Below are positions 1 to 10,051 of a DNA stretch of 64,000 nt, in pieces; position 1 is the stretch's first letter; the number at the start of each line of letters is the position of its first letter. Origin of the DNA: DATJIG01 sp050260515 (GTDB lineage Bacteria; Pseudomonadota; Alphaproteobacteria; SMXQ01). The translations under genes were made by a program, and so were the position numbers. Under the pieces are notes generated by a model that did no database searches, had not been told where the DNA came from, and was given only the letters and a program-made list of their open reading frames with translations. The stretch is from the NCBI GenBank assembly GCA_050260515.1, contig JBLNCI010000031.1, positions 1-64,000 on the forward strand. The letters run 5' to 3'.

Positions 1-1900
<1,900 letters not shown>

Positions 1901-2174
1901 GAGGTGCTCCCGGTAGCTCGCTCGCGATGTATCGCGGGTGTGACGGTTTTTGGGTGTCGGCTGCCGAGTCGCTTTTTGGTCCCGGACAGCCTGAACGCGG
2001 CACGAATAAGAAATGGAAGATTCCCCAACGACTTATGACAGAAGGCCGGAACCACCCGGGATGTGATTTTTGTGGCGGCGGCCGGCCTGAAAAGGGCGGC
2101 CGGATTCCAAGGGGTTACACTTTCGTCACCGTTATCCCCAAGGGGGCTGTGACAAAGCCGTGTCGCCGCCACCC

Positions 2175-2203
2175 CTTGATACCGAAAGGCGAATTCCCCA
2201 TAT
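2175..2203 (+). promoter_or_regulatory. RpoH (sigma-32) type heat-shock promoter of hsp20
   Basis: A -35-like CTTGATA (2175-2181) and a -10-like CCCCATAT (2196-2203) are separated by 14 bases, matching the sigma-32 pattern CTTGAAA / CCCATnT with correct spacing. Transcription from about 2210 would give a leader of roughly 110 nt before the hsp20 start codon. Assigned by eye. Confidence 0.7.
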
Positions 2204-2295
2204 CGCTGGGGTGCGGCGCTCCGCTTCGGAGGCCGCATGGCGTCGGGGCCTTCGGGCGGGCGCCGTTTCGGGCCCGCTCCGTCATGTTCCGGTGT

Positions 2296-2320
2296 CCATC
2301 TCGCTCAACCGAGGAGGTGG
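2296..2320 (+). promoter_or_regulatory. ROSE-like RNA thermometer, Shine-Dalgarno-sequestering hairpin
   Basis: Bases 2296-2302 (CCATCTC) pair with 2314-2320 (GAGGTGG), and 2304-2306 (CTC) pair with 2311-2313 (GAG). One G (2303) is left bulged and the loop is AACC (2307-2310). The stem buries the GAGGAGG ribosome-binding site (2311-2317). The left arm contains UCGCU (2301-2305), which fits the U(U/C)GCU core of ROSE thermometers that pairs with the SD around a bulged G. The preceding leader has at least one more GC-rich hairpin near 2215-2238. ROSE elements are typical of alphaproteobacterial small heat-shock genes. No folding program was run. Confidence 0.68.
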
Positions 2321-2323
2321 CCG

Positions 2324-2785
2324 ATGAACCGGCTTTCGCTTTTCAACAGTCCCTTGCTCCTGGGCTTCGACCGTCTCGAGCAGATGCTCGACCGCGTGTC
2401 CCGGGTCTCTTCCGACGGCTACCCCCCGTACAACGTCGAGAGCATCGGCGAGAACCGTCTGCGCATCACGCTCGCGGTCGCGGGCTTCGAGCGCGACGAG
2501 CTCGCGATCGCCGTCGAGAACAACGAACTCGTCGTCCGCGGCAAGCAGTCGGACGATTCCGGGCGGGTGTTCCTGCACCGCGGCATCGCCGCGCGCCAGT
2601 TCCAGCGCCGCTTCGTCCTCGCCGAGGGCGTCGAGGTGCAGGCGGCGACGCTCGAGAACGGTCTGCTCCACATCGATCTCGTCCAGCCGGAGCCGGCGGC
2701 GGTCTCCCGCACCATCGAGATCAAGGTCGCGGGAGACGGCGCGGAACAGCGGCCGTCCGCGCGCGGCCGCGGCGAGGCCGCGTGA
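2324..2785 (+). CDS. Small heat-shock protein (Hsp20/IbpA family)
   Basis: A 153-residue alpha-crystallin-domain chaperone that holds unfolded proteins in the cytoplasm for refolding by DnaK/ClpB. The N-terminus (MNRLSLFNSPLLLGFDRLEQ) resembles the IbpA-type start. The core holds the strand pattern LRITLAVAGFERDELAIAVE, followed by RGIAARQFQRRFVLAEGVEV, and the C-terminus ends in a short charged tail. The ATG at 2324 is chosen because GAGGAGG lies 6 bases upstream; an open frame from 2237 would only add untranslated leader. Heat induction at two levels is suggested by the RpoH-type promoter and SD-masking hairpin. The DUF1150 gene follows after 57 bases. Confidence 0.93.
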   Translation: MNRLSLFNSPLLLGFDRLEQMLDRVSRVSSDGYPPYNVESIGENRLRITLAVAGFERDELAIAVENNELVVRGKQSDDSGRVFLHRGIAARQFQRRFVLAEGVEVQAATLENGLLHIDLVQPEPAAVSRTIEIKVAGDGAEQRPSARGRGEAA

Positions 2786-2842
2786 GCGGAATTAGGGAAC
2801 CTTTAGGGAAACAGAGTCACAGTTGAGTGTGAGGGTATAGCC

Positions 2843-3061
2843 ATGGAAGCGACCGAGACCACCATCCGCACGATGTCCCTCCGGGAGCTGGCAGCGCTTG
2901 GCCTCAGCCATGTCGCGTACGTGAAGCCGGTGACGGTGGAGGGGCGGACCGCCTACTCGATCCACGCCGCCGACGGCACGGAGATGGCGGTGATGGCCGA
3001 CCGCGACGTCGCGGTGACCGCGATCCGCGTCCACAATCTGGAGCCGATGAGCGTCCATTAG
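2843..3061 (+). CDS. DUF1150 family small protein
   Basis: A 72-residue protein with the DUF1150 pattern: an N-terminal segment MSLRELAALGLSHVAYVKPV, then a two-strand core containing YSIHAADGTEMAVM and a closing VTAIRVHNLEPMSVH. The family is largely confined to Alphaproteobacteria and usually sits directly after a small heat-shock gene, as here, so co-induction by heat is likely. There is no signal peptide or membrane segment. The molecular function is not known. A strong terminator lies 38 bases downstream, closing the hsp20-DUF1150 unit. Confidence 0.88.
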   Translation: MEATETTIRTMSLRELAALGLSHVAYVKPVTVEGRTAYSIHAADGTEMAVMADRDVAVTAIRVHNLEPMSVH

Positions 3062-3099
3062 CGGACCGGCCGCTCCACGACCGCGTACGAAAACGAAAA

Positions 3100-3129
3100 G
3101 CCCCGCCGGGAATCCGGCGGGGCTTTTTT
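3100..3129 (+). terminator. Rho-independent terminator after the hsp20-DUF1150 unit
   Basis: Perfect 10-bp stem GCCCCGCCGG / CCGGCGGGGC (3100-3109 with 3114-3123), loop GAAT, then six T. An upstream A run (3096-3099) lets it also serve ptsN transcripts arriving on the minus strand. Confidence 0.92.
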
Positions 3130-3146
3130 CGTCTCGGCCGCGCGCC

Positions 3147-3611
3147 TCAGGCGGCGCTGCGGGTCGGCGTCTCGGTGAGCAGCGCGTACAGCGCATCGCC
3201 GCTGTCGGAGCCGCGCAGCTTCTCGCACATGTCCTTGTCGCGCAGCAGGCGCGAGATCCGCGCCAGCGCCTTCAGGTGATCGGCGCCAGCCGTCTCCGGC
3301 GCGAGCAGCAGGAAGATGAGATCGACGGGCTGATCGTCCACCGCCTCGAAATCGATCGGCGACGAGAGCCGCGCGAAGAAGCCGTAGAGCCGCTTCAGCC
3401 CGGGAAGCTTGCCGTGGGGGATCGCGACGCCGTTGCCGACGCCGGTCGAGCCGAGACGCTCGCGTTCGAGCAGCACCTCGAACACCGCCTTCTCGTGCAG
3501 GCCGATCTTCTCGGCGGCGATCCGCGCGAGCTCCTGGAGCGCCTGCTTCTTGCTGGTCGCCCGCAGGCCCGGGATCACGCGCTCGGGCGACACCAAGTCA
3601 TGCATTTCCAT
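3147..3611 (-). CDS. ptsN: Nitrogen-regulatory PTS EIIA component (PtsN)
   Basis: A 154-residue EIIA-Ntr protein, the terminal phospho-acceptor of the PTS-Ntr relay (PtsP-NPr-PtsN). It controls potassium transport, nitrogen metabolism and stress output through protein contacts rather than sugar uptake. The phosphorylated histidine is in GVGNGVAIPHGKLPGLK; other family marks are LGSTGVGNG and LIFLLLAPETAGADHLKALA. The start MEMHDL (ATG at 3609-3611) has GGAG 4 bases upstream; the frame also stays open further upstream, but that part is antisense read-through of hpf. It is the last gene of the rpoN-hpf-ptsN string, 10 bases after hpf. Confidence 0.95.
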   Translation of the reverse strand: MEMHDLVSPERVIPGLRATSKKQALQELARIAAEKIGLHEKAVFEVLLERERLGSTGVGNGVAIPHGKLPGLKRLYGFFARLSSPIDFEAVDDQPVDLIFLLLAPETAGADHLKALARISRLLRDKDMCEKLRGSDSGDALYALLTETPTRSAA

Positions 3612-3621
3612 TTTGCTCCAG

Positions 3622-3948
3622 TTACTCCCTGATGGTCCGCTGACCTTCGGCGCGGTGATGGTCGCGGAGCTTGCGTTTGTGTCGGCGCAGTTGGCTGTCG
3701 AGTCGCTCGGCCGCGACGTCGAACGCCGGATACGGATCGGCGGCCTCGCCGGTCGCGGTGAAGCTGAGGTCGTGGCCGACCCGCACGGACAGAGTGGCGC
3801 AGTAGAGATGCGCGTCGCGCGAGAACACGGCGCTCGCGTCGAGCACGCGGTCGAAGTACTTCGCCGCGAGCGCGACGAGCGCATCCTCCGCGTGCGAGCG
3901 CAGGGCATCGCCAACGTCGAGTTGCTTGCCGGTGACGGATACGGTCAT
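3622..3948 (-). CDS. hpf: Ribosome hibernation promoting factor, short form (RaiA/HPF)
   Basis: A 108-residue S30AE-type protein that binds the 30S decoding centre of idle ribosomes. Recognisable parts are the start MTVSVTGKQLDVGDALRSHAEDAL, the central strands LSVRVGHDLSFTATGEAADPYPAFDVAAERLDSQLRRHKRKL, and a basic tail. Many alphaproteobacterial homologues are long (about 190-200 residues) with a C-terminal dimerisation domain that forms 100S particles; none of that domain is visible here, because the frame ends with a stop 10 bases before ptsN. The gene lies between rpoN and ptsN, the usual place for hpf. Confidence 0.88.
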   Translation of the reverse strand: MTVSVTGKQLDVGDALRSHAEDALVALAAKYFDRVLDASAVFSRDAHLYCATLSVRVGHDLSFTATGEAADPYPAFDVAAERLDSQLRRHKRKLRDHHRAEGQRTIRE

Positions 3949-4146
3949 GAACGGGTTCGAAGTGGGGTCAAGGAGCGCGCTACCAACGAGATCGCCTGTG
4001 CCGCCTGTACGCCCTTTATCTCCGCTCTCCGCGGCCCCGCCGCAGAACTGACAAAAAGAAACTAAGTGAATTGTCCCTTAACGCGACCGACCATATGAGC
4101 GGCCCTGCGGCCAAGTCAAGGTGGAGGCCGGAACACCCTGAAATTT

Positions 4147-5694
4147 CTACATTCGGCCGATTTTTGCCTTGCCTTGGCGATGCGGAGCGGCCTCGTCGAG
4201 GCGCACCGCCTTCTCACGGCGACGCTGCGCTGACGACGGAATCCTCAGCGCTTCCCGGTACTTGGCGACCGTGCGGCGGGCGATCTCGATCCCTTCGCGG
4301 CCGAGGATATCGACGATGCGATCGTCCGACAGCACGTCGCCCGAGCTCTCCGCCTCGATCAACTCCTTGATGCGAAAGCGAACCGCCTCGGCGGAGTGCG
4401 AATCGGCTCCGGCCGAGCTCGGCAGGCTCGACGTGAAGAAGTACTTGAGCTCGAAGATGCCACGCGGCGTGGCCATGTACTTGTTGCTCGTGACGCGGCT
4501 GACCGTCGACTCGTGCACCGCGACCGCGTCGGCGATGTCGCGCAGCGTCAGCGGCTTGAGACCGCTCACGCCGCGGACGAAGAACTCCTGCTGTCGGCGG
4601 ATGATCTCGGTCGCGACCTTGAGGATCGTCGTCGCGCGCTGGTGCAAGGCCCGCGTCAGCCAGTTCGCCGCCTGCAGGCGCTCGGCGAGATATTCGCGCT
4701 CGGCCTTGCTCTTCAAGGTCGCGGCCACCGACGAATGATAGGTGCGGTTGATGAGAACGCGCGGCAGCGTCTCGGGATTGAGGTCGACCTGCCAGCCGAG
4801 CTTGCGGTCGTATCGCACCAGCACGTCGGGCACCACCGGCGTCGCCGGCTGACCGCCGTAGCGCAGCCCGGGCTTCGGATCGAGCGCGCGGATCTCGGCG
4901 ATCATGTCGCGCAGGTCGTCGTCGTCGACGCCGCACACCCGCTTCAGCGCGCCGAGGTCACGTCGCGCCAGCAGATCGAGGTGCGCGAGCAGCGCCGCCA
5001 TCGCCGGATCGAAGCGGTTCTTCTCCTTGAGCTGAATCGCGAGGCACTCGGCGAGCGTGCGCGCGCCGACGCCCGATGGATCGAAGCTCTGGATGACCGC
5101 GAGCACCCGCTCGACCCGCTCGACCTCGACGCCGAGCCGCTCGGCGACCTCGGCGGGATCGCCGGCGAGGTAGCCGGAGTCGTCGATCATGTCGATGAGG
5201 TTGGTCGCGATCATGCGGTCGCCGGGATCGGCGATGGTGAGCGTCATCTGCTCGACGAGGTGGTCGCGCAGCGTCGCCTCGCGCGCCAGCGTGCGCTCGA
5301 CGCTCGCTTCGCCGTCGTCGAAGTCGCCGCTCGGACCCCAATTGGCGAAGGCCTCGCCGCTCTCGGTCGCGCCGTAGCTGCCTTCGTCCCAGCTCTCGGC
5401 ATGCTCGGTGTCGAGCGGTGCATCGCCCTCGGCCGGGAGCCGGTCGGACTGGGCGAGATCGGCGGCGTCGCGCGGCTCGGCCTCGCCGAACTCGCCGGTG
5501 TCGCCGCTATCGCCGTTCGTTTCCGCGCTGTCGCTGTCCTCGCGCTCGAGCAGGGGATTCTGCGCGAGCTCCTCCTCGACGTACGCCGTGAGCTCGAGGT
5601 TGGACAGTTGCAGCAGCCGGATGGCCTGCTGCAGCTTCGGCGTCATCACCAACGCCGTCGTTTGCCTCAGGCCGAGCTTGGGCGAGAGCGGCAT
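4147..5694 (-). CDS. rpoN: RNA polymerase sigma-54 factor (RpoN)
   Basis: A 515-residue sigma-54 of normal length. Region I is the Gln/Leu-rich activator-contact segment (LRQTTALVMTPKLQQAIRLL, then SNLELTAYVEEELAQNPLLE), region II an acidic linker (about residues 55-130), and region III the core-binding and DNA-binding part. The RpoN box ARRTVAKYRE lies near residue 473. It directs transcription from -24/-12 promoters with enhancer-binding proteins, covering nitrogen metabolism among other systems. The start is 9 bases after the lptB stop, so it is probably transcribed with the lpt genes; a 198-base gap to hpf may carry a further promoter. Confidence 0.97.
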   Translation of the reverse strand: MPLSPKLGLRQTTALVMTPKLQQAIRLLQLSNLELTAYVEEELAQNPLLEREDSDSAETNGDSGDTGEFGEAEPRDAADLAQSDRLPAEGDAPLDTEHAESWDEGSYGATESGEAFANWGPSGDFDDGEASVERTLAREATLRDHLVEQMTLTIADPGDRMIATNLIDMIDDSGYLAGDPAEVAERLGVEVERVERVLAVIQSFDPSGVGARTLAECLAIQLKEKNRFDPAMAALLAHLDLLARRDLGALKRVCGVDDDDLRDMIAEIRALDPKPGLRYGGQPATPVVPDVLVRYDRKLGWQVDLNPETLPRVLINRTYHSSVAATLKSKAEREYLAERLQAANWLTRALHQRATTILKVATEIIRRQQEFFVRGVSGLKPLTLRDIADAVAVHESTVSRVTSNKYMATPRGIFELKYFFTSSLPSSAGADSHSAEAVRFRIKELIEAESSGDVLSDDRIVDILGREGIEIARRTVAKYREALRIPSSAQRRREKAVRLDEAAPHRQGKAKIGRM

Positions 5695-5703
5695 CGATGC
5701 TTC

Positions 5704-6456
5704 CTACAGACTGAAACGCTCTCCGAGATAGACCCGGCGCACGTCCTCGTGGGCGACGATGTCGGACGGCGTTCCCTCCATCAGCACCTGGCCGTCGTGG
5801 AGGATGTAGGCGCGGTCGACGATCCCGAGCGTCTCGCGCACGTTGTGATCGGTGATCAGCACGCCGATGCCGCGATCCTTGAGGTGCAGCACCAGCTCGC
5901 GGATGTCGCCGACGGCGATCGGGTCGATGCCGGCGAACGGCTCGTCGAGCAGCATGAACTGTGGCTTCGAGGCGAGCGCGCGGGCGATCTCGACGCGGCG
6001 GCGCTCGCCGCCCGACAGCGCCAGCGCCGGCGCCTGGCGCAGATGCGTGATCGAGAACTCGGCGAGCAGGTCGTCGAGCAGTTGCTCGCGGCGGTCGGGC
6101 AGCGGCTCGACGATCTCCAGCACCGCGCGGATGTTGTCGGCGACCGACAGCCCGCGGAAGATCGACGCCTCCTGAGGCAGGTAGCCGACGCCGAGCCGGG
6201 CGCGGCGGTACATCGGCAGCCGCGTCACCTCGACGCCGTCGAGCCGCACCTCGCCGGTATCGGCGGCGATCAGCCCGGTCATGATGTAGAAGCAGGTCGT
6301 CTTGCCGGCGCCGTTCGGGCCGAGCAGGCCGACGACCTCGCCGCGCTGCACGTGCAGCGACACGTCGCGGAGCACCGGCCGCTTCTTGAAGCGCTTGCCG
6401 AGCTTGATCGCCTCGAGGCCGCGGTTGTCCGCCACCAGTTGGGGCGAGGGGTTCAT
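5704..6456 (-). CDS. lptB: LPS export ABC transporter ATPase LptB
   Basis: A 250-residue ABC ATPase that powers LPS extraction from the inner membrane with LptFG and LptC. Walker A is GPNGAGKTT, the signature motif LSGGERRRVEIARAL, Walker B FMLLDEPFAGIDP, and the switch histidine is in ITDHNVRET. The ATG (6454-6456) overlaps the lptA stop as ATGA, implying translational coupling. A much longer frame continues upstream but is only the shadow of lptA. Downstream rpoN follows after 9 bases. Confidence 0.96.
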   Translation of the reverse strand: MNPSPQLVADNRGLEAIKLGKRFKKRPVLRDVSLHVQRGEVVGLLGPNGAGKTTCFYIMTGLIAADTGEVRLDGVEVTRLPMYRRARLGVGYLPQEASIFRGLSVADNIRAVLEIVEPLPDRREQLLDDLLAEFSITHLRQAPALALSGGERRRVEIARALASKPQFMLLDEPFAGIDPIAVGDIRELVLHLKDRGIGVLITDHNVRETLGIVDRAYILHDGQVLMEGTPSDIVAHEDVRRVYLGERFSL

Positions 6457-7415
6457 CGCGCTGCGCCTCCTTGCCGCGGCTGTCCAGCCGAACCGGCGTC
6501 CTTCTTCTCGTTGGGGATCAGCAGGGCGCGCACGGGCGGCGACGCCGCGTTCGGCGTCGCGATGATGCGGCTCACGTTGGTGTTGAGATTCATCTCGGCC
6601 GCGTCGCCGTTGAGCTGGTTCTTGTCGCGGGTGATCTTCACCCCGCCGGTCAGGATGGCGATGCCGGTGCGGGCGTTGTAGGTGCCGCGCTGGCCGCGAG
6701 CGACCTCTTCGGGCGTCGTCACGACGACGTTGCCGTAGGCGTACATGCGGTCGAGGTTGCTGTCGGTTCCCGGCGCGGACTTGGCGCCCTTCGCGGGCGG
6801 CTTCGCAGGCGCCTTGGCGGGACGCGCGTTGGCGTTCGGGGCCTTGTCGTCGTTCTTGGCGAAATAGGCGGTGAGGATGTCGGCGGCGATCCGGTTCTGG
6901 TCGCTGACGGCGACGGCCTGACCGCGCGCCACCGCCATGTCCTCGTTCTGCCAGTACTCGAGCGTGTCGCGCGCGGTGATCGTCTCGCGCTGGGTGACGA
7001 GCCGGAGGTTCGAGCCGGTCATCACCATGATGCCCTTGTCGACGTCGAACACCGCGTGGTCGCCGTAGGCGGTGCCGCTCACGCCGACGATGCGCACGGC
7101 GCCGTCGGCGTCGACGCGGTAGATCTGCACGCCGCCTTCGGTCGCCTGCTGCTGCGCCGGCGCGGAGCCGTCGGCCTTGCGGTAGTAGGCGGTGAGCGTC
7201 TGGGCGTACACGGTGGTCTCGCCGCGCACCGCCCGGGCGTTGCCGCGCGCCACGTAGGCGTTTTCGTTCTGGTGCCACTCGATGCCGCGGTCGGCGTAGA
7301 TCTCGACCGGCTGATCGCTGTTGCCGAGGCCGAACGCGGCGCCCTGCGCCCGCGCGTCGGTCGCCGCGGCGATCGCGGCGAGCGCCAGCGCCGCGATGAG
7401 GCTCGCGCGGATCAT
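6453..7415 (-). CDS. lptA: LPS transport periplasmic protein LptA
   Basis: A 320-residue OstA/LptA protein that bridges the periplasm and carries LPS from LptC to LptD. A cleavable signal peptide (MIRASLIAALALAAIAAATDARA) precedes the beta-jellyroll, recognised by QPVEIYADRGIEWHQNENAYVARGNARAV and by the repeat-like AYGNVVVTTPEEVARG and NGDAAEMNLNTNVSRI. It is longer than E. coli LptA (185 residues), partly through a Lys/Pro/Ala-rich insert (AKAPAKPPAKGAKSAPG) and a long C-terminal tail. The start overlaps the lptC stop (ATGA) and the stop overlaps the lptB start. Confidence 0.92.
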   Translation of the reverse strand: MIRASLIAALALAAIAAATDARAQGAAFGLGNSDQPVEIYADRGIEWHQNENAYVARGNARAVRGETTVYAQTLTAYYRKADGSAPAQQQATEGGVQIYRVDADGAVRIVGVSGTAYGDHAVFDVDKGIMVMTGSNLRLVTQRETITARDTLEYWQNEDMAVARGQAVAVSDQNRIAADILTAYFAKNDDKAPNANARPAKAPAKPPAKGAKSAPGTDSNLDRMYAYGNVVVTTPEEVARGQRGTYNARTGIAILTGGVKITRDKNQLNGDAAEMNLNTNVSRIIATPNAASPPVRALLIPNEKKDAGSAGQPRQGGAAR

Positions 7416-8119
7416 CGAGCGCCCGCCGACGGCTTGGCGCCGCCGATGCCGCTCTGCGCTCCGGGGAGCAGCAGGAGCCGCGACGGGCCCGAGAACACGA
7501 CCGTCGCGCCGTGGTCGAGGATCATGAACCCGTCGGAGTCGATCGTGCCGCTCGGGCCGTGGCCGGTGACGTGCTGGTCGCCGGTGACGGTGCTGGTGTC
7601 GAGATCGACATGGGCCTGCTCGGTGTGGAACTCGTAGCCGAGGTCGTGGAAGACGTTGATGTCGCCGGCGAGATCGAGCGTCTGCGCCTTCTGGACGTAG
7701 CGTCCGGTCTGGGCGGTGACCGTCACCCACGCGCCGCCCTCGAGCTGGATGTCGGCCTGCGGCGAGTCGAGCAGGATGGTGTCGGCGCCGGGCCGCTCCT
7801 GGGTCGCGGTCCGCGCCGTGACGGTGTACGGCTGCTGCTTCGAATCGAGGCCGATGAAGCGCGGGTTCACCATCTGGAGCTGCTCGACCTCCTGGGGATC
7901 GGCGGCGACGGGCTGGAGCGTGAAGCCGGTGCGGTCGCGCGTCTGCTGCAGCTTCGGCCACACCACGACGAGCACGGCGAGAAGCAGCGCCGCGAGCGGC
8001 AGCGCGGCGCGCAGCAGCACGACGTAGCGCCGCCGCTTTGCGGCCGATGGGCGCGGCGGGTCGCCGAGATCCGGCGCATCGTCGCCCGGCAGGGGGCCCG
8101 CTGCCATCGCGGCGGTCAC
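7412..8119 (-). CDS. lptC: LPS export protein LptC
   Basis: A 235-residue bitopic inner-membrane protein that passes LPS from LptB2FG to LptA. One membrane segment (VVLLRAALPLAALLLAVLVVVW, about residues 32-53) is followed by a periplasmic beta-jellyroll (VNPRFIGLDSKQQPYTVTARTATQ, then LDSPQADIQLEGGAWVTVTAQTG). The GTG start at 8117-8119 is preferred because it overlaps the kdsD stop as GTGA, like the other joints in this operon; the ATG at 8105-8107 is the alternative and would remove four residues. The order kdsD-lptC-lptA-lptB is conserved in Proteobacteria. Confidence 0.88.
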   Translation of the reverse strand: MTAAMAAGPLPGDDAPDLGDPPRPSAAKRRRYVVLLRAALPLAALLLAVLVVVWPKLQQTRDRTGFTLQPVAADPQEVEQLQMVNPRFIGLDSKQQPYTVTARTATQERPGADTILLDSPQADIQLEGGAWVTVTAQTGRYVQKAQTLDLAGDINVFHDLGYEFHTEQAHVDLDTSTVTGDQHVTGHGPSGTIDSDGFMILDHGATVVFSGPSRLLLLPGAQSGIGGAKPSAGAR

Positions 8120-9111
8120 GCCACGCCCGCGCGCAGGCAGTCGTGGATGTGAACGATGCCGACGACCTGGTTGCCCTCGACGACGAAGAGGGCGTTGATG
8201 CCGCGGCCGTTGATGCCGCGGGTGTTCATGATGCGCAGCGCCTCGGCCGCCAGCGCCGAGGGGCGGATCGTCACCGGATCGGGCGTCATCACCTCGCGCG
8301 CCGTGCGCTCGAGCAGGTTCTCGGCCATGTGCCGGCGCAGGTCGCCGTCGGTGACGATGCCCATCAGGCGCTTGCGGCCGTCGAGCACGCCGACGCAGCC
8401 GAAGTGCTTGCGGGTCATCACCAGCAGCGCTTCCTTCATCGGCTGCTTGGCGTCGACCAGCGGGATCTCGTCGTCGGCATGCATGATGTCGGCGACCTTG
8501 AGGAGCTGGCGCCCGAGGCGACCGCCCGGATGGCGCAACTGGAAATCGTCGGCGGTGAAGCCGTGGCGCTCCATCATCGCCACCGCGATCGCGTCCCCGA
8601 GCGCGAGCGTCATGGTGGTCGATGTCGTCGGCGCGAGCCCCATCGGGCACGCCTCCTGGGCCTGCGGCAGGATCAGCGCGACATCGCTGTTGTCGGCGAG
8701 CGACGAGCGTTCGCGCCCGGTGATGCCGATCAGCGGAATCCCGAAGCGGCGGGTGTGGGCGATGAGATCGGTGAGCTCGTGGGTCTCGCCCGAGTTCGAG
8801 ATCGCGATCACCGCGTCGTCCTTGGTGATCATGCCGAGGTCGCCGTGGCTCGCTTCGGCGGGATGGACGAAGAACGCGGGCGTGCCGGTCGAGGCAAGCG
8901 TCGCCGCGATCTTGTTGGCGACGTGACCGGACTTGCCCATGCCCGAGACGACCACCCGGCCCTTGATCCCCGACAGGAGGTCGAGTGCGCGGGTGAAGCG
9001 CTCGTCGAGCACGGCGGCGAGCGAACGGATGCCCTCGGATTCGAGTTGGAACACGCGCTCGGCGGCGCTGCGATCCGCCGCGCGACGGGTCGCGCGGTCG
9101 TCTACGCGCAT
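8116..9111 (-). CDS. kdsD: Arabinose-5-phosphate isomerase (KdsD)
   Basis: Converts D-ribulose 5-phosphate to D-arabinose 5-phosphate, the first committed precursor of the LPS sugar Kdo. An N-terminal SIS domain (GMGKSGHVANKIAATLASTG, ISNSGETHEL) is followed by two CBS domains (VADIMHADDEIPLV; REVMTPDPVTIRPSALAAEALRIM). The start MRVDDR gives 331 residues, close to E. coli KdsD (328), and places the SIS motif at the expected distance; an ATG 42 bases upstream (9151-9153) would add an Arg-rich leader without family support. The stop overlaps the lptC GTG. It groups with lptCAB as an LPS synthesis and export operon. Confidence 0.93.
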   Translation of the reverse strand: MRVDDRATRRAADRSAAERVFQLESEGIRSLAAVLDERFTRALDLLSGIKGRVVVSGMGKSGHVANKIAATLASTGTPAFFVHPAEASHGDLGMITKDDAVIAISNSGETHELTDLIAHTRRFGIPLIGITGRERSSLADNSDVALILPQAQEACPMGLAPTTSTTMTLALGDAIAVAMMERHGFTADDFQLRHPGGRLGRQLLKVADIMHADDEIPLVDAKQPMKEALLVMTRKHFGCVGVLDGRKRLMGIVTDGDLRRHMAENLLERTAREVMTPDPVTIRPSALAAEALRIMNTRGINGRGINALFVVEGNQVVGIVHIHDCLRAGVA

Positions 9112-9360
9112 CGGGCTCGGGGCACGGAGGCGGGAGCGTCGTGGCGCATGCACGAAACAGGATCCTCGGATGAACGAACCGCTGGCCGCGGAACGCCCGC
9201 GCCGGCACCGGATGGCGGAAGCGCTCGGAGCCGCCCGGCGGGTTCACTATGTCGGCCGCCGTGGGTGAGGTCAACCGACGGATGCAAGGATAGGGCCAGA
9301 AATATTAACCAACGGTTTCCGCCGCTTGCGGGCGTTCCGGCGGGCCTGCGCTGGCAGATG

Positions 9361-9987
9361 TTAATGGTGGGAGAAGATGTCGGCGTCGTCGCCCCAGCCG
9401 AGGAGATCGAGGCTGGCGCGGTGGGGCAGGAAGCGGAAGCACGCCTCGGCGATCTCGGCTCGGCCCTCGCGGGCGAGCATCGCGTCGAGCTTCGTCTTGA
9501 GCCCGTGGAGGTAGAGGACGTCGGATGCGGCGTAGGCGATCTGCTCGGCGCTGAGCTCGGCGGCGCCCCAGTCGGAGGTCTGCTGGGTCTTGGAGAGGTC
9601 GATGCCGAGGAACTCGCGCACGAGGTCCTTCAGCGAATGACGGTCGGTGAAGGTGCGGCACAGCTTGGAGGCGATCTTCGTGCAGTACACCGGCGCGCAC
9701 ATCACGCCGAGGTAGCGCTCGATCGCCGCGAGATCGAAGCGGCCGAAGTGGAACAGCTTGAGGACGCGCGAATCGGCGAGCAGGGCCGCGAGATTGGGCG
9801 CGTGGTAGGGCGCGTCGGCGTCGCGCGCGAACTGCACCAGGTGCGCGTTGCCGTCGCCCGACGAGAGCTGGATCAGGCACAGCCGGTCGCGGGCGAGATT
9901 GAGGCCCATCGTCTCGCAGTCGACCGCGACCACCGGCCCGAGGTCGAGCCCCGCGGGCAGATCGCCCTTATGAAGGTGATTGGTCAT
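9361..9987 (-). CDS. nrnC: NrnC-type nanoRNase (ribonuclease D family)
   Basis: A 208-residue DEDDy 3'-5' exonuclease. Catalytic motifs: Exo I VAVDCETMGL, Exo II HFGRFDLAAIERYLG, Exo III YAASDVLYLHGL with the tyrosine of the DEDDy class. It is only the nuclease domain, without the HRDC domains of RNase D, and matches the length of NrnC, which replaces Orn in many Alphaproteobacteria by degrading di- and oligoribonucleotides, including pGpG from c-di-GMP turnover. About 250 bases separate it from kdsD, so co-transcription is possible but uncertain. Confidence 0.9.
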   Translation of the reverse strand: MTNHLHKGDLPAGLDLGPVVAVDCETMGLNLARDRLCLIQLSSGDGNAHLVQFARDADAPYHAPNLAALLADSRVLKLFHFGRFDLAAIERYLGVMCAPVYCTKIASKLCRTFTDRHSLKDLVREFLGIDLSKTQQTSDWGAAELSAEQIAYAASDVLYLHGLKTKLDAMLAREGRAEIAEACFRFLPHRASLDLLGWGDDADIFSHH

Positions 9988-10051
9988 TTACCCGATGATC
10001 CGTCCGCCGCAGCGCCGCCGCTCCGGCCAAAGCCCCGCTGTTAAAGCCCGA

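Noticed and set aside
4396..6681. A 761-codon plus-strand frame opposite rpoN and lptB
   Set aside because: Antisense shadow of two certain genes, no recognisable motif.
5704..7278. lptB extended to a 524-residue fusion
   Set aside because: The extension is a shadow of lptA; the ATGA overlap and the family N-terminus place the start at 6456.
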